Of a DNA stretch of 36,852 nucleotides, positions 29,128-36,852 are shown in pieces. Positions within the stretch are counted from its first letter, which is position 1, and each line of letters opens with the position of its first letter. Source of the DNA: Candidatus Altimarinota bacterium (GTDB lineage: Bacteria; Patescibacteriota; Gracilibacteria; BD1-5; UBA6164); assembly GCA_028696815.1 (NCBI GenBank), contig JAQVGG010000012.1, positions 1 through 36,852 on the forward strand, written 5' to 3'. The notes beneath the pieces are model-generated. The model did not search any database. It was not told the origin of the DNA and saw nothing but the letters and a program-made list of their open reading frames with translations. The position numbers were made by a program, and so were the translations under genes.

Positions 29128-30465
29128 TTACAAGTTAAATTCAGATAAAATAGGAATTGCTCAAAAAGCTCAAAGCTTATAAGCTTTTTTGATATCAGAA
29201 TTATTTCTAATTTGGATAACTTTAAAATCATCTAATGAGTAAATTTCTGTTGCTCAGTAGAAATCTTTTGAAGTAAAATAAATTTGGTCTTTTTTAAATA
29301 ATTCTAAATCCATTAAGTCTAAACTATGAGTATTAAAAAGAAATTGAGATTCTCAAATCTTATTTTTTCAATTCTCATTAATTCAATGAATTATACTTAT
29401 TAAACTTTCTATAATCAATGAATGCATATGAGTATCAATCTCATCAATTAACAATATTCAATTATTTTCTATTGTTTTTAAAATAATTCAAACTAATCAA
29501 AATAATCTTTTTGTTCAAAGAGATTCTTGTTTTTCTAAATTAAATCATATATTTCACACTCTTTTTTTGTTTTGATAAACTGGATGAACAAAATTTAACT
29601 CCAAAATTTTATTTGGAATAAATCTTTGTCCATTTTTCATTAATATTATTCAGTCATCCTCTTTATATTCTCTTTCTTCCTGTTTTATATCTTCTATATT
29701 AATATCTGCACTTTTAATAAAATTTAAAATAGTTTCTTTCTTGCTTTCAATTTCAAGCATAGGAAGGGTTAATCATGTTAAATCAAATCTAGAATCTATA
29801 AAGTTTACTCATCTAAAAAACTTTATTATTTTTGTTGCTAAAAATTTTCATTTACTATCTTTATCAGCTAATAATGATATAAAAGTCTGATTATCTCTTG
29901 GAAATAATTTTAATTTTTCGAAGTCTTCATCTTCAAATCAAAAATATGTTTCTTCTATTTCTCACTTAGTTATTTGCCTATTTATAATAACTTTTTCTTT
30001 ACTCTTCTCAAAGTATGATAATCTTTCCTTTAAAATTTCATCTTGATTTAATTTCAGAAAGTATTTATATTTAATTTTATCAATTAAAAACTCTATTTCA
30101 AATTCAATATCTTTCTGTTTACTATCTTCATCAAGTAAGAAACTATCAAAAAAAACTCTAACTCATTGTCTCTTTTCTCTTTCTAATAATTCATCTTTAA
30201 TTCATAATCAAGGTTGAAATCAAAAAGAATTTAAAGTTATATACTTTAAAAAATCCAATCATTTAAAAATATTAGTTTTTCAACTAGCATTAGCTCAATA
30301 AAAAATTGCTGTTTTATTTAACCAAATAGTTTCTCAGTCTTTTAACTTTATTATATTCTTATTATTTACTGTATTTCTATTTTTTATCTTTCTATTTGCC
30401 TCCATTGAAAATCAAGCTTCACCCTTAAATGAAAGATAATTTTTTACTTTAAAATTTAGTAACAT
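29128..30465 (-). CDS. AAA-family ATPase of an RloA/AbiLi-like defence system
   Basis: 445 residues of SMC/OLD-like AAA ATPase. The start MLLNFKVKNYLSFKGEAGFS is the typical beginning of the AAA_15/ABC-like ATPases. Walker A is FYGANASGKTNIFKGL (GANASGKT at 57-64). Walker B is ILLIDEIDTHMHSLI near residue 343, followed by QFLFNTHSLDLMDLELF, the H-loop region. Such ATPases sense infection and control a partner toxin. It is paired with the RloB-like gene 6 bases downstream, matching AbiL-type or related two-component systems. Its 5' region contains several hairpins shared with the divergent DUF3892 gene. Confidence 0.87.
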
Positions 30466-30792
30466 AATACTTTTAATTAAATTTTTATATAAATTAAATA
30501 TGTTATACTCTTATAACACTAAGAGTGTAACATATTTTCTTATATAAATCAAGTTTTTATGTAAAATAAATACATAAAAACTTGATTTATATATTTTAAT
30601 TACTATATTATTTATAATATTAAGTAATATTTTTACATGAAATTAATTTTTTACACAAAATAAAAATCTCCAAACAAAAATATTTAGAGATTCTATATAC
30701 ATTCTCGGTTGAGAATTTTACTTTTTGGAAAGTGGTAAGAGTATATAGTTAAAAGGAATATTTGCAAACTTTTAACATATAATATAAATATT
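30466..30792. other. Hairpin-rich divergent intergenic region
   Basis: There is no gene in these 327 bases. Four hairpins are evident: 30500-30533 (14-bp stem with one G-T), 30541-30593 (23-bp perfect stem), 30665-30692 (6-bp stem) and 30701-30716 (ATTCTC/GAGAAT around GGTT). TATAAT at 30778-30783 may be the -10 for the DUF3892 gene, though no good -35 is visible. Confidence 0.75.
30541..30593. repeat. 23-bp perfect inverted repeat
   Basis: Arms 30541-30563 and 30571-30593 are exact reverse complements around AAATAAA. No clear T-run follows, so an ordinary terminator is less likely than a structural or regulatory site. Confidence 0.9.
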
Positions 30793-31074
30793 ATGGCAGT
30801 TCAAATTAGATGTATTAATAAAGAAAATAGATATAATGCTTATGAAAGAATAACTCATATTTGAGGTCTAAATAATGACTGAACAAAATGGAAAATCACT
30901 CAAAAAGAAGCGATTAACTACATAAAAAAGAAAGAATTTAGTTTTTATGTAAATATATGATGAGATAAAGTAGATGTAATAATATCTACAAGTAGATATT
31001 GAAATGAATATATAAAAACAGAAAATGATTGAGATGAACCAAACAACTTATTATCTCTACCTGAATGTAGTTAG
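30793..31074 (+). CDS. DUF3892 family protein
   Basis: 93 residues, close to the family length. It begins MAVQIRCINKENRYNAYERI, then THIGGLNNDGTKWKITQKEA. It continues FSFYVNIGGDKVDVIIS and ends GDEPNNLLSLPEC, which match the conserved beginning, centre and NNLLxLPxC ending of DUF3892. The family has no known function and is common in mobile or accessory regions. It is diverged from the AbiL-like operon across a hairpin-rich region and ends in TAG before a strong terminator. Conserved Cys7 and the final Cys may bind metal, but that is a guess. Confidence 0.88.
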
Positions 31075-31077
31075 TGT

Positions 31078-31113
31078 AAAAAGAGTTAAATTAATAATAA
31101 TTTAACTCTTTTT
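31078..31113 (+). terminator. Terminator of the DUF3892 gene
   Basis: A perfect 15-bp stem (31078-31092 with 31099-31113), loop AATAAT, T-run. Confidence 0.88.
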
Positions 31114-31119
31114 ATTTAT

Positions 31120-31200
31120 TTATAAATCTAACTTCTCCACTTCATCCAACAACTTCAAAAGTTCTTCTCTACTAACCCCTCAGAAGTACCAAAATATAAA
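31120..31200 (-). pseudogene. Possible gene-tail remnant
   Basis: On the minus strand about 20 codons read WYFGGVSREELLKLLDEVEK and then LDL and TAA, a normal-looking helical protein C-terminus. A TAA lies a few codons upstream and no start or body is present. It also overlaps a tRNA-tail-like AGTACCAAAAT sequence (31185-31195). It may be scar DNA left by an earlier insertion. It is short enough to be chance. Confidence 0.35.
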
Positions 31201-31208
31201 TTATACTC

Positions 31209-31248
31209 AAAAAATAGCTTACTATAAAATATTAGTAGGCTATTTTTT
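31209..31248. terminator. Bidirectional terminator near the HEPN gene end
   Basis: A 16-bp stem with one G-T pair (31209-31224 with 31233-31248), with A6/T6 ends. It lies between the converging DUF3892 and HEPN genes. Confidence 0.8.
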
Positions 31249-31313
31249 ATTTTTAAAATACATCTATTATAGATATATATCAAATTTAATAAAATGTGAT
31301 TTTATAGTAATTA

Positions 31314-32375
31314 TTATTTTTTACATAATATATCTTTATTAAAAAATAGAAAAGTCTTAAAACAAGTTTTTACTATTTTTTCATAATTATCACACATTCT
31401 ATCTTCAGTAAATTCCTCATTTTTTCTTTTTATATCTTTTTCATCTTCTATAAAAAATTTAAATGTTTGATTACTTAATGATAATAAAACTCACCTATGA
31501 GCTATATCACACCTGTACGTATAGAAATTATTTAATATTTCTTCTTCGATATATAATAACCCATATTTCTTTAAAAAATCTTTAAATCTGTTTGTAGTTT
31601 TATAAATTGTACCACCACAACTACATCTGTTAAGTTTAATTTTTAATAAATCTTTTTCTATTTCCATTAATCACTCAATACAAGAAGCTAAAGATACCAA
31701 ATAAATACTCTTATCTATACTTTTTATTTTTAACGCTTTTGAAAAAAGTATAAATGTATTATATATTTTCTTTTTCCATTTATCTTTTAAATTAAAATAA
31801 ACATCAAAAATATCTTTTAAATATACCTCATTTCTTGGGAAATTGTTTTCATCAAACGTACATAATACAGGATAAAATCAGAAATCATAATAATCATTAA
31901 ATTTAATTTTTCCATCTTCTTTCCATTTAAAATCACGTGGAGTAAAATATCAAGCTTGAAACCATTCTGCACTATTTTCAACTTTAGATTCAAAAACTGA
32001 AATACCCCATTTTTGTTCATATCAATAAAAAATAAATGTATTATTTGTTAAAGCATTTAATAAGTAAAAATATTCTAGAAATTTTTCATAAATTAAATGG
32101 TCATTAGCTAAATCATCATCTATTTTATCTGGTAATCAGCAATTATTTTTAATATCTTCAATAGGATTTTTACTATCTAAACTATAAGAAAAATTTGTAT
32201 ATCCTTTTTTACCTTTAATCTCTTCAAAATTAAATTCAAGAATTACAGGGTAATGTCAAATTGTACTTCCAGGTCTTTTAAAGTTATCAGGAGCTCTATA
32301 AACCTTAAAATAGGGAGAATATTCATAATATTCTTTAAATTCAAAATGTGTGAAAATAACTTTTCTTATTATCAT
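31314..32375 (-). CDS. HEPN-domain protein, probable defence RNase
   Basis: 353 residues. The N-terminal ~200 residues (FTHFEFKEYYEYSPYFKVYR, WFQAGYFTPRDFKWKEDGK) are a beta-rich domain I do not recognise. The C-terminal part is helical, with SIDKSIYLVSLASCIEGLME, a LNRCSCGGTIY zinc-knuckle-like insert, and YRCDIAHRGVLLS. This last contains the HEPN Rx4H motif (Arg288, His293). HEPN domains with this motif are usually metal-independent RNases in toxin or anti-phage systems; the layout recalls ApeA-type HEPN proteins. It lies in the defence block between the tRNA and its tail-like repeats. No partner gene overlaps it. Confidence 0.75.
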
Positions 32376-32591
32376 AAATATTTATTGTTATTTTTATAAA
32401 AAATCTTACTTAAATTATAATATTAAAAATTTATTTACAAATTAAACTTATTTAATACAATAACTTTACTACTTTATAATTCTCCATTATAAAAAAGAAA
32501 TATCTACCAAACAAAAAAGTTTGATAGATATCTCGTGAGTACCAAATCAAAACAACAAAAAAAATCCTCAATTGAGGATTTTTTTTGAAAT
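32376..32591. other. Intergenic region with hairpin, tRNA-tail-like sequence and palindrome
   Basis: Held here are a hairpin with arms TATCTACCAAAC/GTTTGATAGATA (32501-32512, 32519-32530), then TCTCGTGAGTACCAAA (32531-32546), which resembles the 3' end of tRNA-Glu, and then the perfect palindromic terminator at 32557-32586. The remainder is plain AT-rich sequence. Confidence 0.7.
32557..32586. terminator. Perfect 30-bp palindromic terminator
   Basis: A8-TCCTCAA mirrored exactly by TTGAGGA-T8. It lies just past the end of the ECF operon. Confidence 0.88.
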
Positions 32592-33314
32592 TTATCTCCC
32601 CTTTCACATAAATGGCCTTAACTCAGTAGCTTTAAAATCATTTTCATTTAGCTTTTCTCAAATAATTTTAATTTTTTCTCAAGGCGCAATAACAACTCTA
32701 TGCTTAATATCAGTAACTGTTTCACTGCTTAAAATAATATTCCATTTTTTATTATTATAATCTTTCAAAACCAATTTATTTTCATAAACTTCTGAGATTT
32801 CTCATATAAGTAATCATTTTTCTTCATTTTGCCAAACTTTAATCATTCTAGAGATTTTATCATCAACTAAAATAGATCTATATTTTGGTACATATTTTTC
32901 TATTTTAGATTCAATATAGCTATTTGTTCAAGTAAAATACAGTATAACTGCAAGTATTAACGCTGATAAAATATTTAAAGTAAATACTTTTAATAAACTT
33001 AATTTATAACCTTTATTTGTATGTCTATAATTATAATATGATGAAATTGAAGATACTACTAAAAAGAATATCCAAAATAAAGGTAAAAACACAAATAATA
33101 TCCTTATTAATCATGCTCTTTTAAACAAATACCAGTCAGCATCTAGTAAATAATCAAAACTAATACTTAATGATAGTGCTCATAATACAATTGAAAAAAG
33201 TAAAAGAAACCAAACTATAGTACTTTTAAATACAAATACATATTTAGGTGTTTGTTTAATATCTTCTTTTTTTATTCTATCAAATAAATCTTTACTAAAT
33301 TTTTTATTATCCAT
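32592..33314 (-). CDS. Membrane protein downstream of ECF sigma factor (possible anti-sigma)
   Basis: 240 residues. A 36-residue basic/acidic N-terminal arm (SKDLFDRIKKEDIKQTP) is followed by three membrane segments (about 38-55, 75-97 and 120-140). A C-terminal soluble beta domain of about 100 residues follows (VWQNEEKGLLIGEISEVYEN, then HRVVIAPGEKIKIIGEKL). It starts 4 bases after the ECF sigma gene, the usual place for an anti-sigma factor. It lacks a zinc-binding HxxxCxxC motif, so this would be an unconventional one. The short N-terminal arm could bind sigma. This role is inferred from position only. Confidence 0.7.
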
Positions 33315-33318
33315 AATA

Positions 33319-33912
33319 TTATAAATAAGAACTTAAATTATTTTCTTCTGCTTTTATTTTAAATTGTTTTTTTCATCTATTTATCAAAGTAGCTACAGTT
33401 CATTCAGGTATTTTCAATATATCACTTATCTCAGAGTAGTTTTTTTCTTCTAAAAACTTTAAAATGATTACTTCCTTATACTTTGGGTCTAATAAATTAA
33501 TAGTTTCAACTATTTTTTTTATGAGATCCTTTTTCTTATACTCTTCTTCTATATTTATTGGAGATTCGAGTAACTCAATCAAATTTACATAATCCTCATC
33601 CTCTGTTTGCATACTCATATCTTTTTTATCTTTATTTTTTCTGTAATAATCTATGGTAGTATTATGAGCTATTCTATAGATCCAACTTGAAAATGTTAAA
33701 CCATCATCAAATTCATTAATATTTTTATAAACTTTTATAAATACTTCTTGTAATAAGTTTTCAGCATCACTTAAATCAATATTTGTTATTCTTAATATAT
33801 ATTTGAGCAATTTTTCTTCATATTTTTCAACTATACAATAAAACGCATCTATATTTCAAGATGATACTAACTTTATTATATCTTTATCAGATTTATTAGA
33901 ACAGTCTATCAT
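33319..33912 (-). CDS. ECF-type (group 4) RNA polymerase sigma factor
   Basis: 197 residues. Region 2 contains LSDAENLLQEVFIKVYKNI and FSSWIYRIAHNTTIDYYRKN, the -10-recognising part. An acidic linker (TEDEDYVNLIELLESP) follows. Region 4 contains LLDPKYKEVIILKFLEEKNY and SEISDILKIPEGTVATLINR, a helix-turn-helix for the -35. The glycine in PEGTVA is TGA. Its operon partners are an upstream lipoprotein ferredoxin and ferric-reductase-like gene and a downstream membrane protein. It probably directs an envelope- or redox-stress regulon. I did not find a convincing shared ECF promoter in the window. Confidence 0.92.
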
Positions 33913-33920
33913 AAATAATA

Positions 33921-34238
33921 TTAACCAATACTTATAGAATCAACTGGGCATATTTGTATAGATCTAGCTACTTCTGTAGAATCTATATTTTTTTGACTTA
34001 TAACCTCAGCTTTACGAGTTTCAAAATTCATTTTAAAATTTAAAGGAGCTATTCTTGCACATTTTCAACATCAGATACACTTTTCATCTATCTGTAAAAC
34101 TTTTTCAATACTATTTACTTTATATACTGCTTGCTCTTTATTTTCTTTTGAATTTGTATTTTTTATATTTGTCTCTGTTTGTGTACAAGAACTAAGTATC
34201 CAGATAAATATCATAAATATTAAAACTTTTTGTTTCAT
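33921..34238 (-). CDS. Lipoprotein 4Fe-4S ferredoxin
   Basis: 105 residues. The N-terminus MKQKVLIFMIFIWILSSC has a lipobox-like end with Cys18, so the protein is likely lipidated and on the outer face of the membrane. After a polar linker (20-45) comes one ferredoxin domain, CIGCGKCARIAP (Cys54, 57, 60) with the fourth ligand in QICPVDSI (Cys97). That makes one 4Fe-4S cluster. It is one base after the stop of the ferric-reductase-like gene and 8 before the sigma gene. I infer it exchanges electrons with the membrane heme protein. An exported ferredoxin is unusual, since clusters are normally assembled in the cytoplasm. Confidence 0.85.
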
Positions 34239-34239
34239 T

Positions 34240-34803
34240 TTAGGATTTTTTAAATTTTAAATTATTTTTATAGTAAGCTATTATATATATCAGAATATAT
34301 AATCATCAAATTATAACTGATTGAGTTACTTTTCATTGGTTAACTAAAGCCATATGAAATAATACACTGAAAAACATAATATAACTCAAATATTGCAACC
34401 TTTTCCAATTTTTTCATCAAAGTTTTATCATAGAAAATTTATTTGAAGTTATAGTTAATGGAATAGAAACAAATAAAGCTATAAATCCCCAAGCCATATA
34501 ATTATCAATAGTCCAAATATTTGGATTAAAAACTATATCTAATCACAGTTTTGTATCTAAAAAGTATCATATAACATGTGTTAATCAAAAAACTCAAACT
34601 AAAATTCAAAACTCTTTTCTATATAAAGTTAATTTTTGAAAAATTTTAACTTTTGGAAATATATCTCTCAACGGTCTTATATACATTACCAAAATAAGTA
34701 AATAAAAAGCCCATTCTCAAAAAATTACATACTCACTAGGTTTAAATAAAACTATTAATCAAAGTATTCAAATGTAAGGAATATATTTTACGATTTTACT
34801 CAT
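34240..34803 (-). CDS. Ferric-reductase-like transmembrane protein (YedZ/MsrQ type)
   Basis: 187 residues with six predicted membrane helices and little else. Two His-containing helices (FGLTHVIGYFLD; SYIMFFSVLFHMALV) are placed like the heme b ligands of the ferric reductase-like domain. KNWKRLQYLSY before helix 5 matches the conserved W-xRLHxLxY of the MsrQ/YedZ group. Such proteins pass electrons across the membrane via heme. There is no FAD/NADPH domain here. It is the first gene of the tight four-gene redox/ECF operon, one base before the ferredoxin lipoprotein. Confidence 0.8.
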
Positions 34804-34857
34804 TGTTATTTTTTAATATTAACTTACTTTACAATATATACATTTTTATACAAAAGT

Positions 34858-34889
34858 AAACAAGCTAAGTTTATATTCTCAGCTTGTTT
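34858..34889. terminator. Hairpin between DUF2202 gene and redox operon
   Basis: A 9-bp stem AAACAAGCT/AGCTTGTTT (34858-34866, 34881-34889) with a 14-base loop. The T-run is on the plus strand, so on the minus strand it may only partly terminate. Confidence 0.55.
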
Positions 34890-34904
34890 TTTTATATATG
34901 AGCT

Positions 34905-36104
34905 TTATTCAAATAAAGTATCAATATTTATTTGATTTTCATTTAAACTATCTACTGCTAACTCTCTTAATCATAATAATATAGAATTATACTTTTGTTT
35001 TGTTGCAACCAAATAATTTCAATTATTAACTTTATCTGATAATATATCTATTTTTTCTATCAAAGTATTTAATTTTTCTTTACTCATTTTAGAGATAGCT
35101 GTAGAATACTTTGTTTTATATTGATTTTTTAAAGTAGAATTATAATTAAACTTATTTTGATTTTGTACTTGAGATGATATATTTTGGCCTTTTTGCATCT
35201 CTACTTCTTCTTTTGCACATTTTTCTTTTATATAATTAGAACTTGCAATATTAGGTAATTCTACTCATTCAGCTTCTAATTTAAGTGCTAGTTTAACTTT
35301 TAATCAACCTCACTTAACGGCTAAATCTTCTTCACTTAAATAATCAGAATAATCTAAATCTGTTTCATATCAGTTGTTAGAAAGTGCATTTAGAAATCAT
35401 CTTAAATGATTATATGAAGCACCTCAGATATTTGTAAAGATTGCTTTTATATCATCATTATCTGTAGATTTAATTGTTTTTACTATATCATCTATATCTA
35501 GCATTTCAATTTTAGCTCATACTTCTAAAGCTTCTTTTAATCATTTTTCTCATTCAGCTTTTAAGTTATCAAACTCATCTTGTAATTCTCCATATCCATT
35601 TGGAGCATCTAATCAATATCTATCAAGTAGTATTTTTACAGCCTCCATATGTTGAGCTTCTGATAAAGCAATATTTTTAAATGTTTGGATACCATATAGT
35701 TCATATAAATAATTATAAGCATCTCTTGCTACCATTTCTTCACTATATTGATAAGTTAATCTTTCAGCTTCAAAATCTGATAAATCACTTGGTTCAATAT
35801 CTGCTATCACAGTTGATATATCTTCATTATGTCACTCATGTTTATCACTTTTACCTTGTCATTGTCATCCTGTAAATCATTTTTCAGATTTTAGTTTTTG
35901 CATATAATCTTGTCTTTCTTCTTGGTTCATAGATTGTATTTCGGCTTTTTGTTCAGTTGTTAAAGTTTTTCAAAATCATTGTCCACCTCATTGTCCACCA
36001 CCATAACCTTGTCCATTTCAACCATAAGCATAACTAGATGTAATACCTAATCATAAAATCATGCTTATAACTAATCCTACTATTAAAATTTTATTTGTTT
36101 TCAT
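34905..36104 (-). CDS. Exported DUF2202 (ferritin-like) protein
   Basis: 399 residues. A signal peptide (ILIVGLVISMILGLGITSSYA) precedes a Gly/Gln-rich linker (GGNGQGYGGGQGGGQ, about 24-42). A four-helix ferritin-like DUF2202 domain lies at about 105-255. It has LTYQYSEEMVARDAYNYLYE, then ALSEAQHMEAVKILLDRYG and GASYNHLRGFLNAL, with Glu and His residues placed to bind a di-metal centre. The C-terminal 130 residues are helical with no family I recognise. It lies upstream of the ECF/redox operon in the same direction, which suggests a shared role in handling iron or peroxide outside the cell; this is inference. Confidence 0.85.
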
Positions 36105-36240
36105 AATAAAAAAATTATTAAATTAAATTGTTTGTTTTTTTGTAGACTTTTTCTTGTCTCACTAGTTAATACGAAAAATAATTTTTTTTCTTTCAAAAAA
36201 GTTTATTTTTATTAAAAAAATTATTATTTACAATTTATAA

Positions 36241-36852
36241 TTATCTCCTTATCCCCAATTTAGCACCACTTTTTCTATCAAGTAGGGTAAATCAAAAACT
36301 CACCTTATGAACTCAGTGTTTTATATTTAATTTATCTATAAGCTTAACTAACATATAATTATGATCTTTACTTCTAAGTGGTTTATCAAATAAACTCATC
36401 TGTCTAGGTAGATAGTTTCTAAAACCTGACAATATAACTCAAGTAGAACGATATAATATTTCCGGACTATAATGTGTATCTAAAAGTGCGAGAAGTTTTT
36501 CTAGTATCTGACTTCTCAAATTTGTATATTCGCTGAATTTATGCTCATAAATATATAATTTAAACTTTTTATCTCTAAACATCAAACTTATACTTTTTAT
36601 CTCAAAATTTTTTCTTGTTATCTCTTCAAAAATTATCTCAAAATGCATCAATATCTGATTTTTTAAAAATCCAAACTCAGAAGTCAGAGTCTTATTAAAA
36701 CTCCTAGATCTAGAAATAGATTTTATCTGGTGAGACTTACTTATAGAAAAAGCATTTACTCAGCAAAGTTCAAACCGTAAATCTGTACCATTTTTTCATA
36801 AGATTTCTTTTATCTTCCAAAATCAAAGAGATATAAAATCATAAATACTTAT
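36241..36852 (-). CDS. dinB: Y-family DNA polymerase (DinB/UmuC-like), C-terminal part
   Basis: 203 residues remain; the window edge cuts the N-terminal catalytic palm. The visible part begins in the thumb (KIKEILGKNGTDLRFELCG). KSHQIKSISRSRSFNKTL is the linker typical of translesion polymerases (kSisrerTF). The little-finger domain follows (KSISLMFRDKKFKLYIYEHK, LLALLDTHYSPEILYRSTGV). The sequence RQMSLFDKP resembles the clamp-binding QxSLF motif, in line with a beta-clamp-dependent polymerase. UmuC and DinB cannot be separated from this part alone. Confidence 0.85.

Noticed and set aside
27585-32375. A complete restriction-modification system around the Mrr-like gene
   Set aside because: No methyltransferase or specificity subunit is present; Mrr-type enzymes can act alone on modified DNA.
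27326-32546. A prophage or integrated plasmid
   Set aside because: No integrase, capsid, terminase or replication gene is present; only the tRNA-tail-like repeats suggest past integration.
36105-36240. An ECF-type promoter before the DUF2202 gene (GTATTAACTAGTGAGACAAG on the minus strand)
   Set aside because: I could not find the same motif upstream of the sigma operon itself, so I cannot tell it from chance.

Overview
The window is very AT-rich and only makes sense if UGA is read as glycine (genetic code 25). Under that reading 36 protein genes run open from start to finish. Every complete gene, and both edge-cut genes, ends in TAA or occasionally TAG. In-frame TGA falls where conserved families need glycine, for example in the FtsE signature LSGGE, the RsmA motif VEVGPGYG and the calcium loops of a thrombospondin type 3 protein. 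This points to the Patescibacteria/CPR lineages Gracilibacteria (BD1-5) or Absconditabacteria (SR1); I cannot tell which. Under the standard code almost every gene looks shattered.

Layout. 1-5514 (+): the tail of an unknown gene, a secreted thrombospondin-type-3 protein, a giant DUF2339 membrane protein and an M24 aminopeptidase. 5513-10611 (-): an ADP-forming acetate-CoA ligase, a YgjP-type metallopeptidase, RecX, a secreted FnIII/Kazal protein and RsmA. 10689-16490 (+): a cell-surface cluster of a 1122-residue exported protein, a 224-residue exported protein from a strong promoter, and a DUF916-like membrane protein with a cytoplasmic zinc ribbon. 16512-23684: mixed small operons (Hsp20, PilC, RluD, a RecO-like protein, DnaJ, FtsE, a thioredoxin-like protein). 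23773-26277: a TraG/HerA-like ATPase. 26772-27401: ribosomal protein L11 behind a hairpin-rich leader, then tRNA-Glu(CUC). 27585-32375: a defence island with an Mrr-HRDC nuclease, an RloB/AAA (AbiL-like) pair, DUF3892 and a HEPN protein. 32592-36104: an ECF sigma/redox operon beside a DUF2202 ferritin-like protein. The right edge cuts a Y-family DNA polymerase.

The most interesting signals are these. (1) The two exported proteins at 10689 and 14283 share a homologous C-terminal domain: TGxLDxGxL at its start and QxAAGNY...FT at its end. They sit next to a DUF916-like protein, an arrangement that mirrors the WxL/WxIP loci of Firmicutes. (2) There is a family of period-7 (heptanucleotide) repeats, mostly intergenic and often arranged as facing inverted arrays; one lies inside rsmA. 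(3) The defence island starts at a tRNA-Glu gene, and fragments resembling the tRNA 3' end recur at 31185 and 32531. (4) The UGA-Gly codon is nearly absent from the presumed high-expression surface protein but dominates Gly usage in its neighbours.

All functional calls come from reading translations by eye. No database search was run.
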